From assembly GCF_001642025.1 (NCBI RefSeq), contig NZ_LWHO01000001.1, positions 561,521 through 625,520 on the forward strand: DNA of 64,000 nt, in the 5' to 3' direction. A model generated the notes under the pieces. It saw only the letters and a program-made list of their open reading frames with translations. It searched no databases and had not been told where the DNA came from. The position numbers and the translations under genes were made by a program. Positions 27,813 to 38,785 of the stretch are shown here, piece by piece (position 1 is the first letter of the stretch; every line of letters begins with the position of its first letter). The DNA is from Cutibacterium namnetense. Lineage in GTDB: Bacteria > Actinomycetota > Actinomycetes > Propionibacteriales > Propionibacteriaceae.

Positions 27813-29120
27813 ATGGCGTTCTTCCATAGGAAAAAGCAGGTCGAGGCCCCACAACCCGAAGCGGAACCCCTCGGCCTGCCGGGAGCGCCGGAGACAGATA
27901 TGTCAGGCCGTCGTTCTGTCGACGATCATCGCGACTACCTGTGCAGCCTGGTGCAGGCCGTCCCCCCAGTAGCCGTAGAGGTGCCCAGAGCCGTCGGTCT
28001 GGCTGTCTGCGAGGACGTTCACGCGCCTCACGATGTTCCAGTCGTGACGACGGCGGTTTCTGACGGCTACGCTCTGGACTCAGCGTCGACTCGGATGGCC
28101 GGACGCCCAGGTGCCGTTGAGATTCAGGTCGACCGCCGCCCACCTAGCCCGGTAATTCCTGGTACCGCTGTGCGGGTCATGGCTGGATCGCTGCTTCCCG
28201 AGGGAACTGACTGCGTCCTGCCGCAGGATTTATTGAATAGCGACGGCGACATTGTGCTGTTTTCTCCGGTGAAGAGATGGGCTGGCACCCGACTTGCGGG
28301 CTCGGATTACGGCGCTGGTGAGGTCTTGGTGCGCAATGGGACGATTCTTCACCCCGGCATCATCTCGGTGCTTGCTTCGGCCGGAATCAACGAGGTGTTC
28401 GTCCGTCCGCGCCCCAAGGTCGTCATTGTTGCGGTGAGTGCTGATGAGGATCAGCGTGAGGAGATCGAGCGACGGGCGCGGGTCAATGGCGCCGAGGATA
28501 TTGCCTCTGTTGATGCCACTGCTGCAGCCATCGAATCTGCTACCCGAGCGCTCGACGTGAATGTCACTGTCGTCTCCACCGGCACCTCCAGTGACAGCGA
28601 GTTGACCCGGTTGCTGGCGAATGCCGGACGTGGGGCTGATCTCGTGATCGTCACGAGCGACCGGGTAGTTGTCGGTCAGCAGGATCCCGTGTCATCGGTG
28701 TTGCCACCCATGGGAGGTACAGACTTCGCTAGGGTGGCGATGGAGCCGGGGGCAAACCAAGTGTTCGCCCTGATAGATCCGGGTTTGGTTCCCCTGATCG
28801 TCCTGCCGGTTGGACCTGGGCCAGCTCTCATCTCCTTCATGGCCTTTGTACAGCCCCTGCTGCGTAAATTGTCAGGTCTTCCCCCGGCCGAGAAACTCAA
28901 AGCGGAGACGGATCGACCGATTGCGCGGCATCCAGAATCCACCACGTTCGTCCCAGTACGTCTAGCGCGGGTGGGTGGGCGTCCGGTGCTATCGCGAGCC
29001 GGAATGGGGGATGTCACCCACGTTGTCGATTTGTCGATGGCCGATGCTATCGCTGTTGTCGGGGCGGGGGACGAACCAGTTCCCACTGGCATGCCGCTGA
29101 CCTGCTGGCGACTGGGGTGA
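27813..29120 (+). CDS. glp: MoeA/gephyrin-like protein, probably the division factor Glp
   Basis: 435 residues with the four-domain MoeA layout after a 30-residue N-terminal extension (AVSDGYAL of the MoeA N-terminal core at about 80). The molybdenum-insertion motifs are degenerate. The expected STGDEL reads VSADED, the SGGVSVGDYD segment reads VTSDRVVVGQQD, and GLPGNPVS reads VLPVGPGPA. It is therefore unlikely to make molybdenum cofactor. In Corynebacterium a MoeA paralog in the same order (then rimJ, then a membrane protein) is Glp, a gephyrin-like FtsZ partner in cell division. That role is inferred from gene order and the degenerate motifs. Confidence 0.85.
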   Translation: MAFFHRKKQVEAPQPEAEPLGLPGAPETDMSGRRSVDDHRDYLCSLVQAVPPVAVEVPRAVGLAVCEDVHAPHDVPVVTTAVSDGYALDSASTRMAGRPGAVEIQVDRRPPSPVIPGTAVRVMAGSLLPEGTDCVLPQDLLNSDGDIVLFSPVKRWAGTRLAGSDYGAGEVLVRNGTILHPGIISVLASAGINEVFVRPRPKVVIVAVSADEDQREEIERRARVNGAEDIASVDATAAAIESATRALDVNVTVVSTGTSSDSELTRLLANAGRGADLVIVTSDRVVVGQQDPVSSVLPPMGGTDFARVAMEPGANQVFALIDPGLVPLIVLPVGPGPALISFMAFVQPLLRKLSGLPPAEKLKAETDRPIARHPESTTFVPVRLARVGGRPVLSRAGMGDVTHVVDLSMADAIAVVGAGDEPVPTGMPLTCWRLG

Positions 29121-29124
29121 TGTC

Positions 29125-29832
29125 GTGACCTCATCTCGTCTGCCGTGGGGAGTGTCGATGCCGCGGCATCATCACTGGCCAGTGACTATGCAGGCTGGCG
29201 GGGTGGTGCTGCGTCCGCTGCGGCGTGCCGACGAGGCGAGGTGGACGACGACGCGGGAGCTCGATTGGGATTGGCTAGGCCCGTGGGAGGCGACCAAGCC
29301 TCCTGGCTCTCATGAGAGGGTTGGTGGCTATCTGACGATGATTTCCCGAAGCCGCCGACGTGCCAAGGAGGGCACGTCGTTGCCGTGGGCAATTGGGTGG
29401 GATGATGGTTGGCCGGACCATCCTGCCGTAAATCGAGCCACCACGCCCCTTATCGGGCAAGTGACGGTGTCATCGATCTCGTTGGGATCTGCGATGTCGT
29501 GCTCCATGGGCTATTGGGTGGCTTCCGCTCATGCCGGTAAGGGGATCGCGCCGACCGCGGTGGCGTTGGCGTGCGATTACGTTTTCCAGGTCATGGGATT
29601 GCATCGCGTCGAGATATGTGTGCGGCCAGAGAATACGAAAAGTTTGCGCGTCGTTGAAAAGCTGGGCTTGACAGAGGAAGGGTTGCGGCCGTCGTATTTG
29701 CATATCGATGGCCAGTGGCGCGACCATCGAGTGTTCCGCCTGTTGAATGACGATTATCCTGACGGGGTGCTGCGCAACTATTTGGTCAATCACCTACTTC
29801 CAGGATCTGCGGTAGGGGAGAACGAGGACTGA
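29125..29832 (+). CDS. rimJ: GNAT acetyltransferase, RimJ/RimL type
   Basis: 235-residue GNAT protein. It has VVLRPLRRADEARWTTTREL at the start, the substrate and acetyl-CoA fold with GYWVASAHAGKGIAPTAVALACDYVFQVMGLHR (motif A then B, checked in short pieces), and the NTKSLRVVEKLGLTEEG segment typical of RimJ/RimL. It acetylates an N-terminal amine on a protein, perhaps a ribosomal one. It starts at GTG 29125; an ATG at 29158 is possible. It lies between the Glp-like gene and a membrane protein, the conserved actinobacterial order. Confidence 0.9.
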   Translation: MTSSRLPWGVSMPRHHHWPVTMQAGGVVLRPLRRADEARWTTTRELDWDWLGPWEATKPPGSHERVGGYLTMISRSRRRAKEGTSLPWAIGWDDGWPDHPAVNRATTPLIGQVTVSSISLGSAMSCSMGYWVASAHAGKGIAPTAVALACDYVFQVMGLHRVEICVRPENTKSLRVVEKLGLTEEGLRPSYLHIDGQWRDHRVFRLLNDDYPDGVLRNYLVNHLLPGSAVGENED

Positions 29833-29904
29833 ACCACATTGTTGTGATTCGTTTCCCGACACTCCGCGTGTGGTCCCTGCGACACGCCGAAACGGGCCCG
29901 TAGC

Positions 29905-30708
29905 GTGTCACTTGTGGAAGCCCTCCAAGCTGTTCTCATCGTCATTGTCCTCGTGGGGTGGATCGCCTACCTCGTCCCCATGGTCGTCAATCGACGGCGC
30001 TCCCAAGAGGTTGCTGATGACAAGCACGAGGACTTTCCGAACACCATGAGTGTGGTGTCCCGGGGCTCTTGCACAGTTACTCCTGACGATACCGGCGAGG
30101 ATCCTCAAGTGGAGCTGTCCACCCCGTACACGCGGTCTTATGCACGTTGGGACCTGAGGCGTTCATGGGCGGTAGCCGCTCGACGCCGGATGACGACAAT
30201 GTTGGTGCTATTGGGACTGACGGTGTTGTCGATGGTGCTCGCTATTGCTGACGTGACGCCGTGGTGGCTGGTGGCCGTCTTTGCATTGTTGTTGGTGGGC
30301 TTCTTAGTCCTTGCCCGCTGGTCCGTGGTGGCCATGGCCAAGCGTTTCGATCGCAGGTACGCGCTCATCAATAAGGGATGGGACGAGGAGACGGTGGCGT
30401 TGGAGGTGAGTGCGAAACCCTTTCCTTCCGAAGACGAGCCCACCTCCTGGACGATCGACCTCGACCGTCCAGTGACGGCCCCGGAAGGCTCGCTGTGGGA
30501 TGACGTCGTCGTCACTGCTCCGACCTATGTCTCGACACCACTGAGCGCCCGGACGGTCCGCACCATTGACCTATCCGCTCCTGGGCCGGTCCCTGGTCAG
30601 GTCGACACCCCTGTCGTTGCCGAGAAGCCGGTCGAGACGCCCGACGATGAGCACGCTGCGGAGGCCCACGAGGGTCCCTCGGGGATTGTTGGTGTCGCCT
30701 CAGCCTGA
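29905..30708 (+). CDS. sepX: SepX/GlpR-type division membrane protein
   Basis: 267 residues. One N-terminal transmembrane helix (LQAVLIVIVLVGWIAYLVPMVVNRRRS), a charged linker, two adjacent helices in the middle (LVLLGLTVLSMVLAIA and WWLVAVFALLLVGFLVLARW) and a long acidic, Pro-rich cytoplasmic tail. This is the layout of the conserved actinobacterial protein encoded after moeA-like and rimJ (Rv0996-like). It is called SepX in Streptomyces and GlpR, the receptor of Glp, in Corynebacterium, where it acts at the division septum. The assignment rests on position and architecture. Confidence 0.78.
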   Translation: MSLVEALQAVLIVIVLVGWIAYLVPMVVNRRRSQEVADDKHEDFPNTMSVVSRGSCTVTPDDTGEDPQVELSTPYTRSYARWDLRRSWAVAARRRMTTMLVLLGLTVLSMVLAIADVTPWWLVAVFALLLVGFLVLARWSVVAMAKRFDRRYALINKGWDEETVALEVSAKPFPSEDEPTSWTIDLDRPVTAPEGSLWDDVVVTAPTYVSTPLSARTVRTIDLSAPGPVPGQVDTPVVAEKPVETPDDEHAAEAHEGPSGIVGVASA

Positions 30709-30870
30709 ACCGGGTTTTGAGCTGACACAATGTTCCTTGTGTCGTCCGCGCCTCGGGCAGGGATCGCGCGGTGCCCTGGCAGGTTGGCCTTCGGAATTGA
30801 CGAAGTCTTCGCCCAATCATGCGTCGTATGGCGCGGGGTCGCCAGGGTGTGGTAGCGTAACCGCGTTGTT

Positions 30871-30943
30871 GGGGCATTGGCGCAGTTGGTAGCGCGTCTC
30901 GTTCGCAATGAGAAGGTCAGGGGTTCGAATCCCCTATGCTCCA
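30871..30943 (+). tRNA. tRNA-Ala (anticodon CGC)
   Basis: 73-base cloverleaf: acceptor GGGGCAT with ATGCTCC and discriminator A, D-stem GCGC/GCGC, anticodon loop TTCGCAA giving CGC (reads GCG), T-loop TTCGAAT. The gap from the SepX-like gene holds no other gene. Confidence 0.95.
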
Positions 30944-30950
30944 CTCGTAG

Positions 30951-32967
<2,017 letters not shown>

Positions 32968-32976
32968 GATGACTCC

Positions 32977-34224
32977 TTACCGGTTGCAGAATCGGAATGG
33001 GTCGACCGCTGCGAGGAGGGCCGAATTGTTGTCCTTCTCGGTGCCGCAGACGACATCTGCGCCAATCTTTGAGCCGATTGCAGCCAGGAGAATGCCGTGC
33101 CGGAAGTATCCCATCGAGACAGTGAGCCCATCGCCTACCTGTCCGATCATGGGCACGTCGTCGGGGGAACCAGGACGGGCCTTGGCTGTCATCTCGTAGA
33201 TCTCGCAGTCGAGAATTCCGGGTACTAAGCGGTGGGCGTCGCGCAGCAGCTGGTGAACACCCTCGGCACGCACTCCGATCATGTCGTCTTCTCGAGTCGT
33301 CGCGCCTAGGACGATGGTGCCGTCGGTGCGCGGGACGATGTAGACGGCACGGCCCTGAACGACGCCGCGGATGGTCCGTGTGACCAATGGCTGCAGGGGC
33401 TCGGGGACGCGAAGTCGCAACACCTCACCTCGTACTGGGCGCAGCAGGTCAGTGAGAGCGTGCGGAATGCCGGTGATTGCGCCAGTGCCCACCCCAGCGG
33501 CGAGTACGACGTGATCGGCGTAATACTTCCGGCCGTCAGCGCCACCCAGGCCGATCGCACGATGATCCTTATTGAAAAGTACCTCACCGGCTCGGGTGGG
33601 TACGACTTGGTCACCAAGGATCTCGAGAATGGCACCACACAGCTGTCGGGGATCAACTTGGTGGTCGCCGGGAATGTCGACTGCCCCGACGAATCCTGGG
33701 CCCAGTGCGGGTTCCGCAGCTCGCGCCTGGGACACACTAAGCCGGTTGACTGTCATGCCCATCCGGTGCTGGAGCTCGAGCAATTCATTGAGGGTCTGGC
33801 GGTCGGCGGAATCTCCGGCGCAGACAAAGGTGGAGCTTTCCAGATACCCGATGTCGTGGCCAACATCGTCGGCTATGGCGGCGGCGAAGTCGCGGTAGAT
33901 CCGGCCCGACTCCACCATGAGGGGGTAGAGGGTCGGCTGGTCCCAGACGACCTCGGAGACCGGGGCGAGCATCCCGGCAGTAGCGAAAGTGGCACCGGAA
34001 ACTGGGGCGTCGTCTAGGACGGTGACCTCGATTCCGCGACGACGCAGTTGCCAGGCCGTCGTCAGGCCGATGATTCCGGCTCCAGCGATGACAACTGAGG
34101 AGGGGCGACCACGCTCTGACGGTGGAATAGTCGAAGCCTTGGTGGCGTGACTGTGGCTCTTCTTATCGGCGTGACCCACGGCAGTGGATCCAGCGAACTC
34201 TGGTCGTGTGGCGGCAGTGCCCAC
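32977..34224 (-). CDS. thiO: Glycine oxidase
   Basis: FAD enzyme of 415 residues from GTG 34224, oxidising glycine to the imine used in thiazole formation. The dinucleotide motif VVIAGAGIIGLTTAW follows a 40-residue polar N-terminal extension that is not usual in the family. GATFATAGMLAP and the C-terminal GSPDDVPMIG and GYFRHGILLA are typical of ThiO. The GTG follows GGGAGG of the TPP riboswitch at a suitable distance, which supports this start over an ATG 11 codons upstream that lies within the riboswitch. It is first gene of the thi operon. Confidence 0.93.
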   Translation of the reverse strand: MGTAATRPEFAGSTAVGHADKKSHSHATKASTIPPSERGRPSSVVIAGAGIIGLTTAWQLRRRGIEVTVLDDAPVSGATFATAGMLAPVSEVVWDQPTLYPLMVESGRIYRDFAAAIADDVGHDIGYLESSTFVCAGDSADRQTLNELLELQHRMGMTVNRLSVSQARAAEPALGPGFVGAVDIPGDHQVDPRQLCGAILEILGDQVVPTRAGEVLFNKDHRAIGLGGADGRKYYADHVVLAAGVGTGAITGIPHALTDLLRPVRGEVLRLRVPEPLQPLVTRTIRGVVQGRAVYIVPRTDGTIVLGATTREDDMIGVRAEGVHQLLRDAHRLVPGILDCEIYEMTAKARPGSPDDVPMIGQVGDGLTVSMGYFRHGILLAAIGSKIGADVVCGTEKDNNSALLAAVDPFRFCNR

Positions 34225-34233
34225 AGTGTGTCC

Positions 34234-34318
34234 TCCCTTCGGCGGCATGACCCGCATCAGGTAAAAGCGGTCGGCGAATGTGCCCTCTCAGCCGCATCCT
34301 GTTCCGTGCGGCTCCCGC
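34234..34318 (-). promoter_or_regulatory. TPP riboswitch (THI element)
   Basis: On the minus strand the leader carries the conserved CTGAGAGGG, GACCG, ACCTGATGCGGGTCATGCC and GCCGAAGGGAGG elements of the thiamine pyrophosphate riboswitch, in the right order. It ends about ten bases before the thiO GTG, and the GGGAGG doubles as the ribosome-binding site, so translation control is likely. It controls the whole thiO-thiS-thiG-thiF operon. Confidence 0.97.
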
Positions 34319-34450
34319 GGAAACTTCTCCCATCATAGGCCTCGTGGGATCTGGGCTCGTGACCCCGGCGTCCGGCTTTAGTCGGGCGGTGCGGTGGTAC
34401 GGTCATATGCCGCTACCGTGTCACGATTTGCGGGGAATAAAACATCCCGG

Positions 34451-35539
34451 TTATAGCCAGTTGTTTTTGTGGAATATGACATAAAGAATTCCGCTGCTGG
34501 CCACCATGGCGAGTATGCAGTATAGGTAGCCGAACCTCCAGTGTAATTCTGGCATGTTGTCAAAGTTCATGCCATAAATCGACCCTATGAGAGTGGGCAC
34601 GACGAGGATGGCCGCCCATCCCGAGATGATCTTGAGATCCTCGTTGGAGCGTTGGTCGACCAGGGTGGCGTTGACGGTAAGAATCTGGGTGAGCAGCTCC
34701 CGAATGTCGGTGATTTGTGAGGATATTCGGGCTAGGTGGTCAGCGACATCGATCAGGTAGGCCTGCAGCTCTGGAGGAACTTGGTGTTTGGCCGATCCGG
34801 CCCTGAGCGCAGCGATGACCGGGATGAGCGGGTTAGTGGCGTGCTGTAGGTCGATGGCTTCCCGAGACAGGCGGTAGATGCGCTCCGGGGCTGCGGAGTC
34901 CCCACTGAACACCTGCCTCTCGATCTGCTCGATGTCGAACTGAATGCCGCCGATGACAGGGAAGGTCTGATCGACGACGCCGTCAAGGATCGTGTACAGC
35001 ACCGATTCAGGACCGTGACGCAATAGTTCCGCCTCCGTGGGCAGGCGAGGGGTCCACTTGAGGCTCGACAACTCGTCGGGTATGCGCTGCATGATGACGA
35101 CGACGCAGTTGCGTTGCTTAATGACTTCGGCCTCGACAAAGGCGACGTCCTCAATTGAATCGATATAGAACGGCGGATGCAGCACCAGGAACAGAGCCTC
35201 GCCATGGCGTTCGAGCTTGGGACGTTGATGACCTTCGGCGAGGTCCTCAGCCAGCAGCGGATCGAGGCTCATGAGATCAACTAACCGCCTGATCTGCGTG
35301 CGGTTAGGACTCTGCTCGACGATGATCCCTAGACGTTCGGGATGGCCGTCCAACCATGACAGAGTGGTTTCGACGTCAGGCTGATGCTCCGGATCAGCCG
35401 GAGCTCCCTGCTCGAACCACTTGATATCGACGATGCCTGGTTTGGTGTCGGCGATCGGGCCGGTCACCACTGGTGAAGTTCCCCCATGTGTCCTCGCGCT
35501 TGTTGACGCAGTGTTCCTGGATTGGAATGTTGGTGACAT
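34451..35539 (-). CDS. corA: CorA-like magnesium/cobalt transporter
   Basis: 362 residues. A long soluble N-terminal domain precedes two C-terminal transmembrane helices. The YGMNF signature follows the first helix (WAAILVVPTLIGSIYGMNF), the defining loop of the CorA family. It forms a pentameric Mg2+ channel. The ATG at 35539 follows AAAGGAGG. It lies upstream of the riboswitch leader on the same strand and is unlikely to share its transcript. Confidence 0.93.
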   Translation of the reverse strand: MSPTFQSRNTASTSARTHGGTSPVVTGPIADTKPGIVDIKWFEQGAPADPEHQPDVETTLSWLDGHPERLGIIVEQSPNRTQIRRLVDLMSLDPLLAEDLAEGHQRPKLERHGEALFLVLHPPFYIDSIEDVAFVEAEVIKQRNCVVVIMQRIPDELSSLKWTPRLPTEAELLRHGPESVLYTILDGVVDQTFPVIGGIQFDIEQIERQVFSGDSAAPERIYRLSREAIDLQHATNPLIPVIAALRAGSAKHQVPPELQAYLIDVADHLARISSQITDIRELLTQILTVNATLVDQRSNEDLKIISGWAAILVVPTLIGSIYGMNFDNMPELHWRFGYLYCILAMVASSGILYVIFHKNNWL

Positions 35540-35586
35540 TGATCGCCTCCTTTAACATCTGCCTGGCAAGCCTACTGCGTACAGCG

Positions 35587-37056
35587 TCAGTCGCCGTCGT
35601 CGTGACCGCGGCCGCTAGGGGCGTCGTCGTCGACGTACATGCCTGGGGTGTCCAGGATGATGGTGGTGCCGCCGGCTGCGTCGGACAACTCGCTGGGGGC
35701 CAGCCACTTGGCTAGATGGTAGACACCGACGGTGACGATGGTGCCTAGAGCGATGCCGCCCAAGGTGAATGACTCGCTGAACTTCAGCGACACGTCTCCG
35801 ACGCCGATGATGACCCCAGCGGCCACCGGGACGAGGTTCACTGGGTTGCCGAAATCAACCTCATTTTCCTTCCAGATTTTCGCCCCGAGCAGACCGATCA
35901 TTCCATACAGGACGACGGTAATGCCGCCCAGGACGCCGCCGGGGGTTGCCGAGATGACAGCGCCAAATTTGGGGGAGAAGCCGAACAGGATCGCCACGAC
36001 TGCCGCTACCACATAGGCGGCCGTCGAGTACACCCTCGTGGCGGCCATGACACCGATGTTCTCCGAGTAGGTGGTCGTCGGGCCGGCACCCAGGAAGGTC
36101 GCCAGCATCGAGGTGGCACCATCGGCAGCCACCGCCCGTCCAACCTGGTGGTCGAGGTCTTTACCGGTCATCTCGGCGACGGCCTTGACGTGGCCGGTGT
36201 TCTCAGCGATGAGGGCGATAACCACTGGCAGAGCTAGCAAGATGAAGGCCAGGTGGAAGGCCGGCAGGTGGAATCCGACGACATTGGTTGATGCGTAATG
36301 GGATCCGTTGTGGGCCTGAGGTAGGTATTGCCAGTTGTCCAGGTTCGTCACCGGAGGCAAGCCGATCCATCCGGAGTTGTGCACCGCCGACCAATCTACC
36401 CGTGGGGCGACGCTGTTATCGGAGCGGTGCAGCGGGCCGAATACGAGATCTTCGATCCACGACAGCAGATAGCCGATAACTAGGGCTAAGAAGATGGCGA
36501 TCCGGGACACGAATCCGCGCGGTCCCACCGACAGTGCGATGACGAGCAGCATGACGATGAGTGCGGTCCACTGATCGGTAGGCCAGTAGGTTTTGGCAAC
36601 GACCGGGGCGAGGTTGAACCCGATGAGCATGACGACGGCGCCGGTCACCGTCGGCGGCAGAACCTTATGGACTATTCGAGATCCGGCAGCCTGGATGATG
36701 ATGCCGCAGATTAGTAAGGTCAAACCGACGCACAGCAGGGCGCCCGAGACATCATTGGGTTTACCACCCGAGGCATATATAGCGGTCGCCACTCCAGGGA
36801 AGGCGGCCGACGAGCCGAGATAGGACGGTACTTCATGCTGGGTGACGAAGATAAACACGAGGGTCGCCACGCCCGACATCATGACCGCCAACTGCGGGTT
36901 GAGACCCATGAGAACGGGAAAGACGAAGGTCGCCCCAAACATGGCCACGACATGCTGGGCACCTAGGCCGATGGTACGGCCCCACCCAAGTCTCTCGTCG
37001 GGAGCCACCACCTCACCTGGTTCTAGTACACCGTGATTGTGCAGTTTCCAGATCAT
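35587..37056 (-). CDS. uraA: Uracil-xanthine permease (NCS2, UraA-like)
   Basis: 489-residue NCS2 transporter with about 12-14 membrane segments, VAMFGATFVFPVLMG near the N-terminus, IALIAENTGHVKAVAEMTG with the family glutamate, and a TTTYSENIGVMAAT segment in the middle. Uracil is the likely substrate in this subfamily, and xanthine is possible. The tail is Asp/Gly-rich and acidic. A GGAAGGA site lies before the ATG. It is on the same strand as corA and the mannosyltransferase gene. Confidence 0.92.
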   Translation of the reverse strand: MIWKLHNHGVLEPGEVVAPDERLGWGRTIGLGAQHVVAMFGATFVFPVLMGLNPQLAVMMSGVATLVFIFVTQHEVPSYLGSSAAFPGVATAIYASGGKPNDVSGALLCVGLTLLICGIIIQAAGSRIVHKVLPPTVTGAVVMLIGFNLAPVVAKTYWPTDQWTALIVMLLVIALSVGPRGFVSRIAIFLALVIGYLLSWIEDLVFGPLHRSDNSVAPRVDWSAVHNSGWIGLPPVTNLDNWQYLPQAHNGSHYASTNVVGFHLPAFHLAFILLALPVVIALIAENTGHVKAVAEMTGKDLDHQVGRAVAADGATSMLATFLGAGPTTTYSENIGVMAATRVYSTAAYVVAAVVAILFGFSPKFGAVISATPGGVLGGITVVLYGMIGLLGAKIWKENEVDFGNPVNLVPVAAGVIIGVGDVSLKFSESFTLGGIALGTIVTVGVYHLAKWLAPSELSDAAGGTTIILDTPGMYVDDDAPSGRGHDDGD

Positions 37057-37141
37057 GGGTGTCCTTCCGGGGTCGGCTCCCTTCCGGAATCTCAGCGTAT
37101 CGGTCGGGTAGGCGTACCCGTCCAGGGCCCCGATAGGTGGC

Positions 37142-38725
37142 TTAAATCCACGAGTGGAACCACATTCTCGCCAGCCATGCCTTTCGGGTCATGAGACCGT
37201 CGGTGAGGATCGGGTAAATGAAGGCAAAGTCTGCGGCGACCAGAACCATAACCGTGCCCACGACAATCGCGCCGATGCGTCGTCGGCTTGTAGCCCTGGC
37301 TGGTCCGAGGATCTGACCGAGCCAGATCGCCAGGATTGTCACGGTGAACGGGATGATGCAGATCGCGTAGAAGAAGAACAGCGGGCGATCGTCGTAACGG
37401 AACCACGGGATCCACGTCGACATCATCGCGACGATCGGCAAGGTGAACCGCCAGTCACGGGCGAAGATCCACCAGATCACCGCAGCTGCCAGGGCAATGG
37501 CCGCGAACCACCACAGCACGGGGGTCCCGGTCGCAGAGATGACGCGCAAGCAAGTATCGCCGACGGCCTGGCAACCCTGCTGACCGGGCTTGATGCCGTT
37601 GACGGCGTCGACGCCCAGTGGGCGCTGGTTTACCAGCCACCCCGACGGATTCGAGGCATAGATGTGGGTTTGCGTCATCATGTACGAGCTGGTGTGGAAG
37701 TCGTATATCTGCTGGTGGTAATCCCACAGCGCGGCCAAAGGCCTCCCAACCACCTTTGACAGGGCTGGATTGGGGGTCGGACCAGCCCACGACTTACCGA
37801 AAACCATGTGCGGGTAGGTGGCCAGCCATTTCGCCCAGGTGGCGAGGTACGTCAACAGTGCGACGACGACGAGGTACACAAAGGCGGGCACCCCGTCTCG
37901 GAGGAAGGACCACCACGCCTTCGTTCCGGCGCCGGCTAGACGACGTGCCGACCAGTCCCAGATGACACTAACGATTCCCATGGTCGCCAGCACGAACACG
38001 GAGTTCCACTTCGTGCCACAGGCCAGGCCGAACATGATGCCTGCGACCAGACGCCAGGGTCGCCACCCCAAAACGGGGCCGAAACCTCCGTCAAGATGCG
38101 GATTGCCAATGGTGCGCAAATGATCAGCCAGTCGGTGACGGAACCAGTCTCGGTCGGCCGCTACCGCGGACACACCTGCCACCAGAAAGAAGGCCTGGAA
38201 GATGTCGAGCAGTCCAATCCGGCTCATGACGAAGGCCAAGCCGTCGAGGGCGAGCAAGATGCCGGCAATGGCACCCACCATGGTCGAGCGGGAGAGGCGT
38301 CGAGCCAGCCGGATCGTCATGAGGACGAGTAAGGAGCCAAAGACCACCGAGCCGAACCGCCAACCGAAGGAGCTAAATCCAAACAACTGCTCCCCGGTCG
38401 CGATGAGCCATTTGCCGACTGGCGGGTGGACAACGAACTCGGCGTCTGGAGTCCAGGTATTCGTGACTCCGCGCACGATGTCGGCATTGGCTTTGGCGGC
38501 GTCAGGCCAGGTGGCTTCGTACCCCTGATGGAGCATCGTCCAGGCGTCCTTGGGGTAGTAGGTCTCATCAAAGATGAGGTTGTGGGGGAAGCCGACGTTC
38601 CACACGCGCAGCAGGAAGGCCACCATGGTGATGAGAGCCGTGATGATCCAGCTCGTATACTCGTCGGTCATCCGACCGTCATCGAGGCGTTCGATGGGCG
38701 ACAAGGATCTTCTCGTTGCTGGCAC
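37142..38725 (-). CDS. pmt: Protein O-mannosyltransferase (PMT family)
   Basis: 527 residues from GTG 38725. Membrane enzyme with about eleven helices transferring mannose from polyprenyl-phosphate-mannose to exported proteins. The PMT motif DETYYPKDAW follows the first helix, and HPPVGKW follows in the next loop, both typical of the actinobacterial enzyme (Rv1002c-like). In actinobacteria the gene lies beside rsmI, as here. It links to manA at the left of the window, which supplies mannose donors. An ATG 18 codons downstream is an alternative start. Confidence 0.92.
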   Translation of the reverse strand: MPATRRSLSPIERLDDGRMTDEYTSWIITALITMVAFLLRVWNVGFPHNLIFDETYYPKDAWTMLHQGYEATWPDAAKANADIVRGVTNTWTPDAEFVVHPPVGKWLIATGEQLFGFSSFGWRFGSVVFGSLLVLMTIRLARRLSRSTMVGAIAGILLALDGLAFVMSRIGLLDIFQAFFLVAGVSAVAADRDWFRHRLADHLRTIGNPHLDGGFGPVLGWRPWRLVAGIMFGLACGTKWNSVFVLATMGIVSVIWDWSARRLAGAGTKAWWSFLRDGVPAFVYLVVVALLTYLATWAKWLATYPHMVFGKSWAGPTPNPALSKVVGRPLAALWDYHQQIYDFHTSSYMMTQTHIYASNPSGWLVNQRPLGVDAVNGIKPGQQGCQAVGDTCLRVISATGTPVLWWFAAIALAAAVIWWIFARDWRFTLPIVAMMSTWIPWFRYDDRPLFFFYAICIIPFTVTILAIWLGQILGPARATSRRRIGAIVVGTVMVLVAADFAFIYPILTDGLMTRKAWLARMWFHSWI

Positions 38726-38785
38726 AGTGCCATGATAAAGGGTTGGTCGGACGTCATGGTCGGTCCGCCGTGGGACGATAGCTCG

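Noticed and set aside
30709..30870. Another small gene between the SepX-like gene and tRNA-Ala
   Set aside because: Only short frames without ribosome-binding sites; no family likeness.
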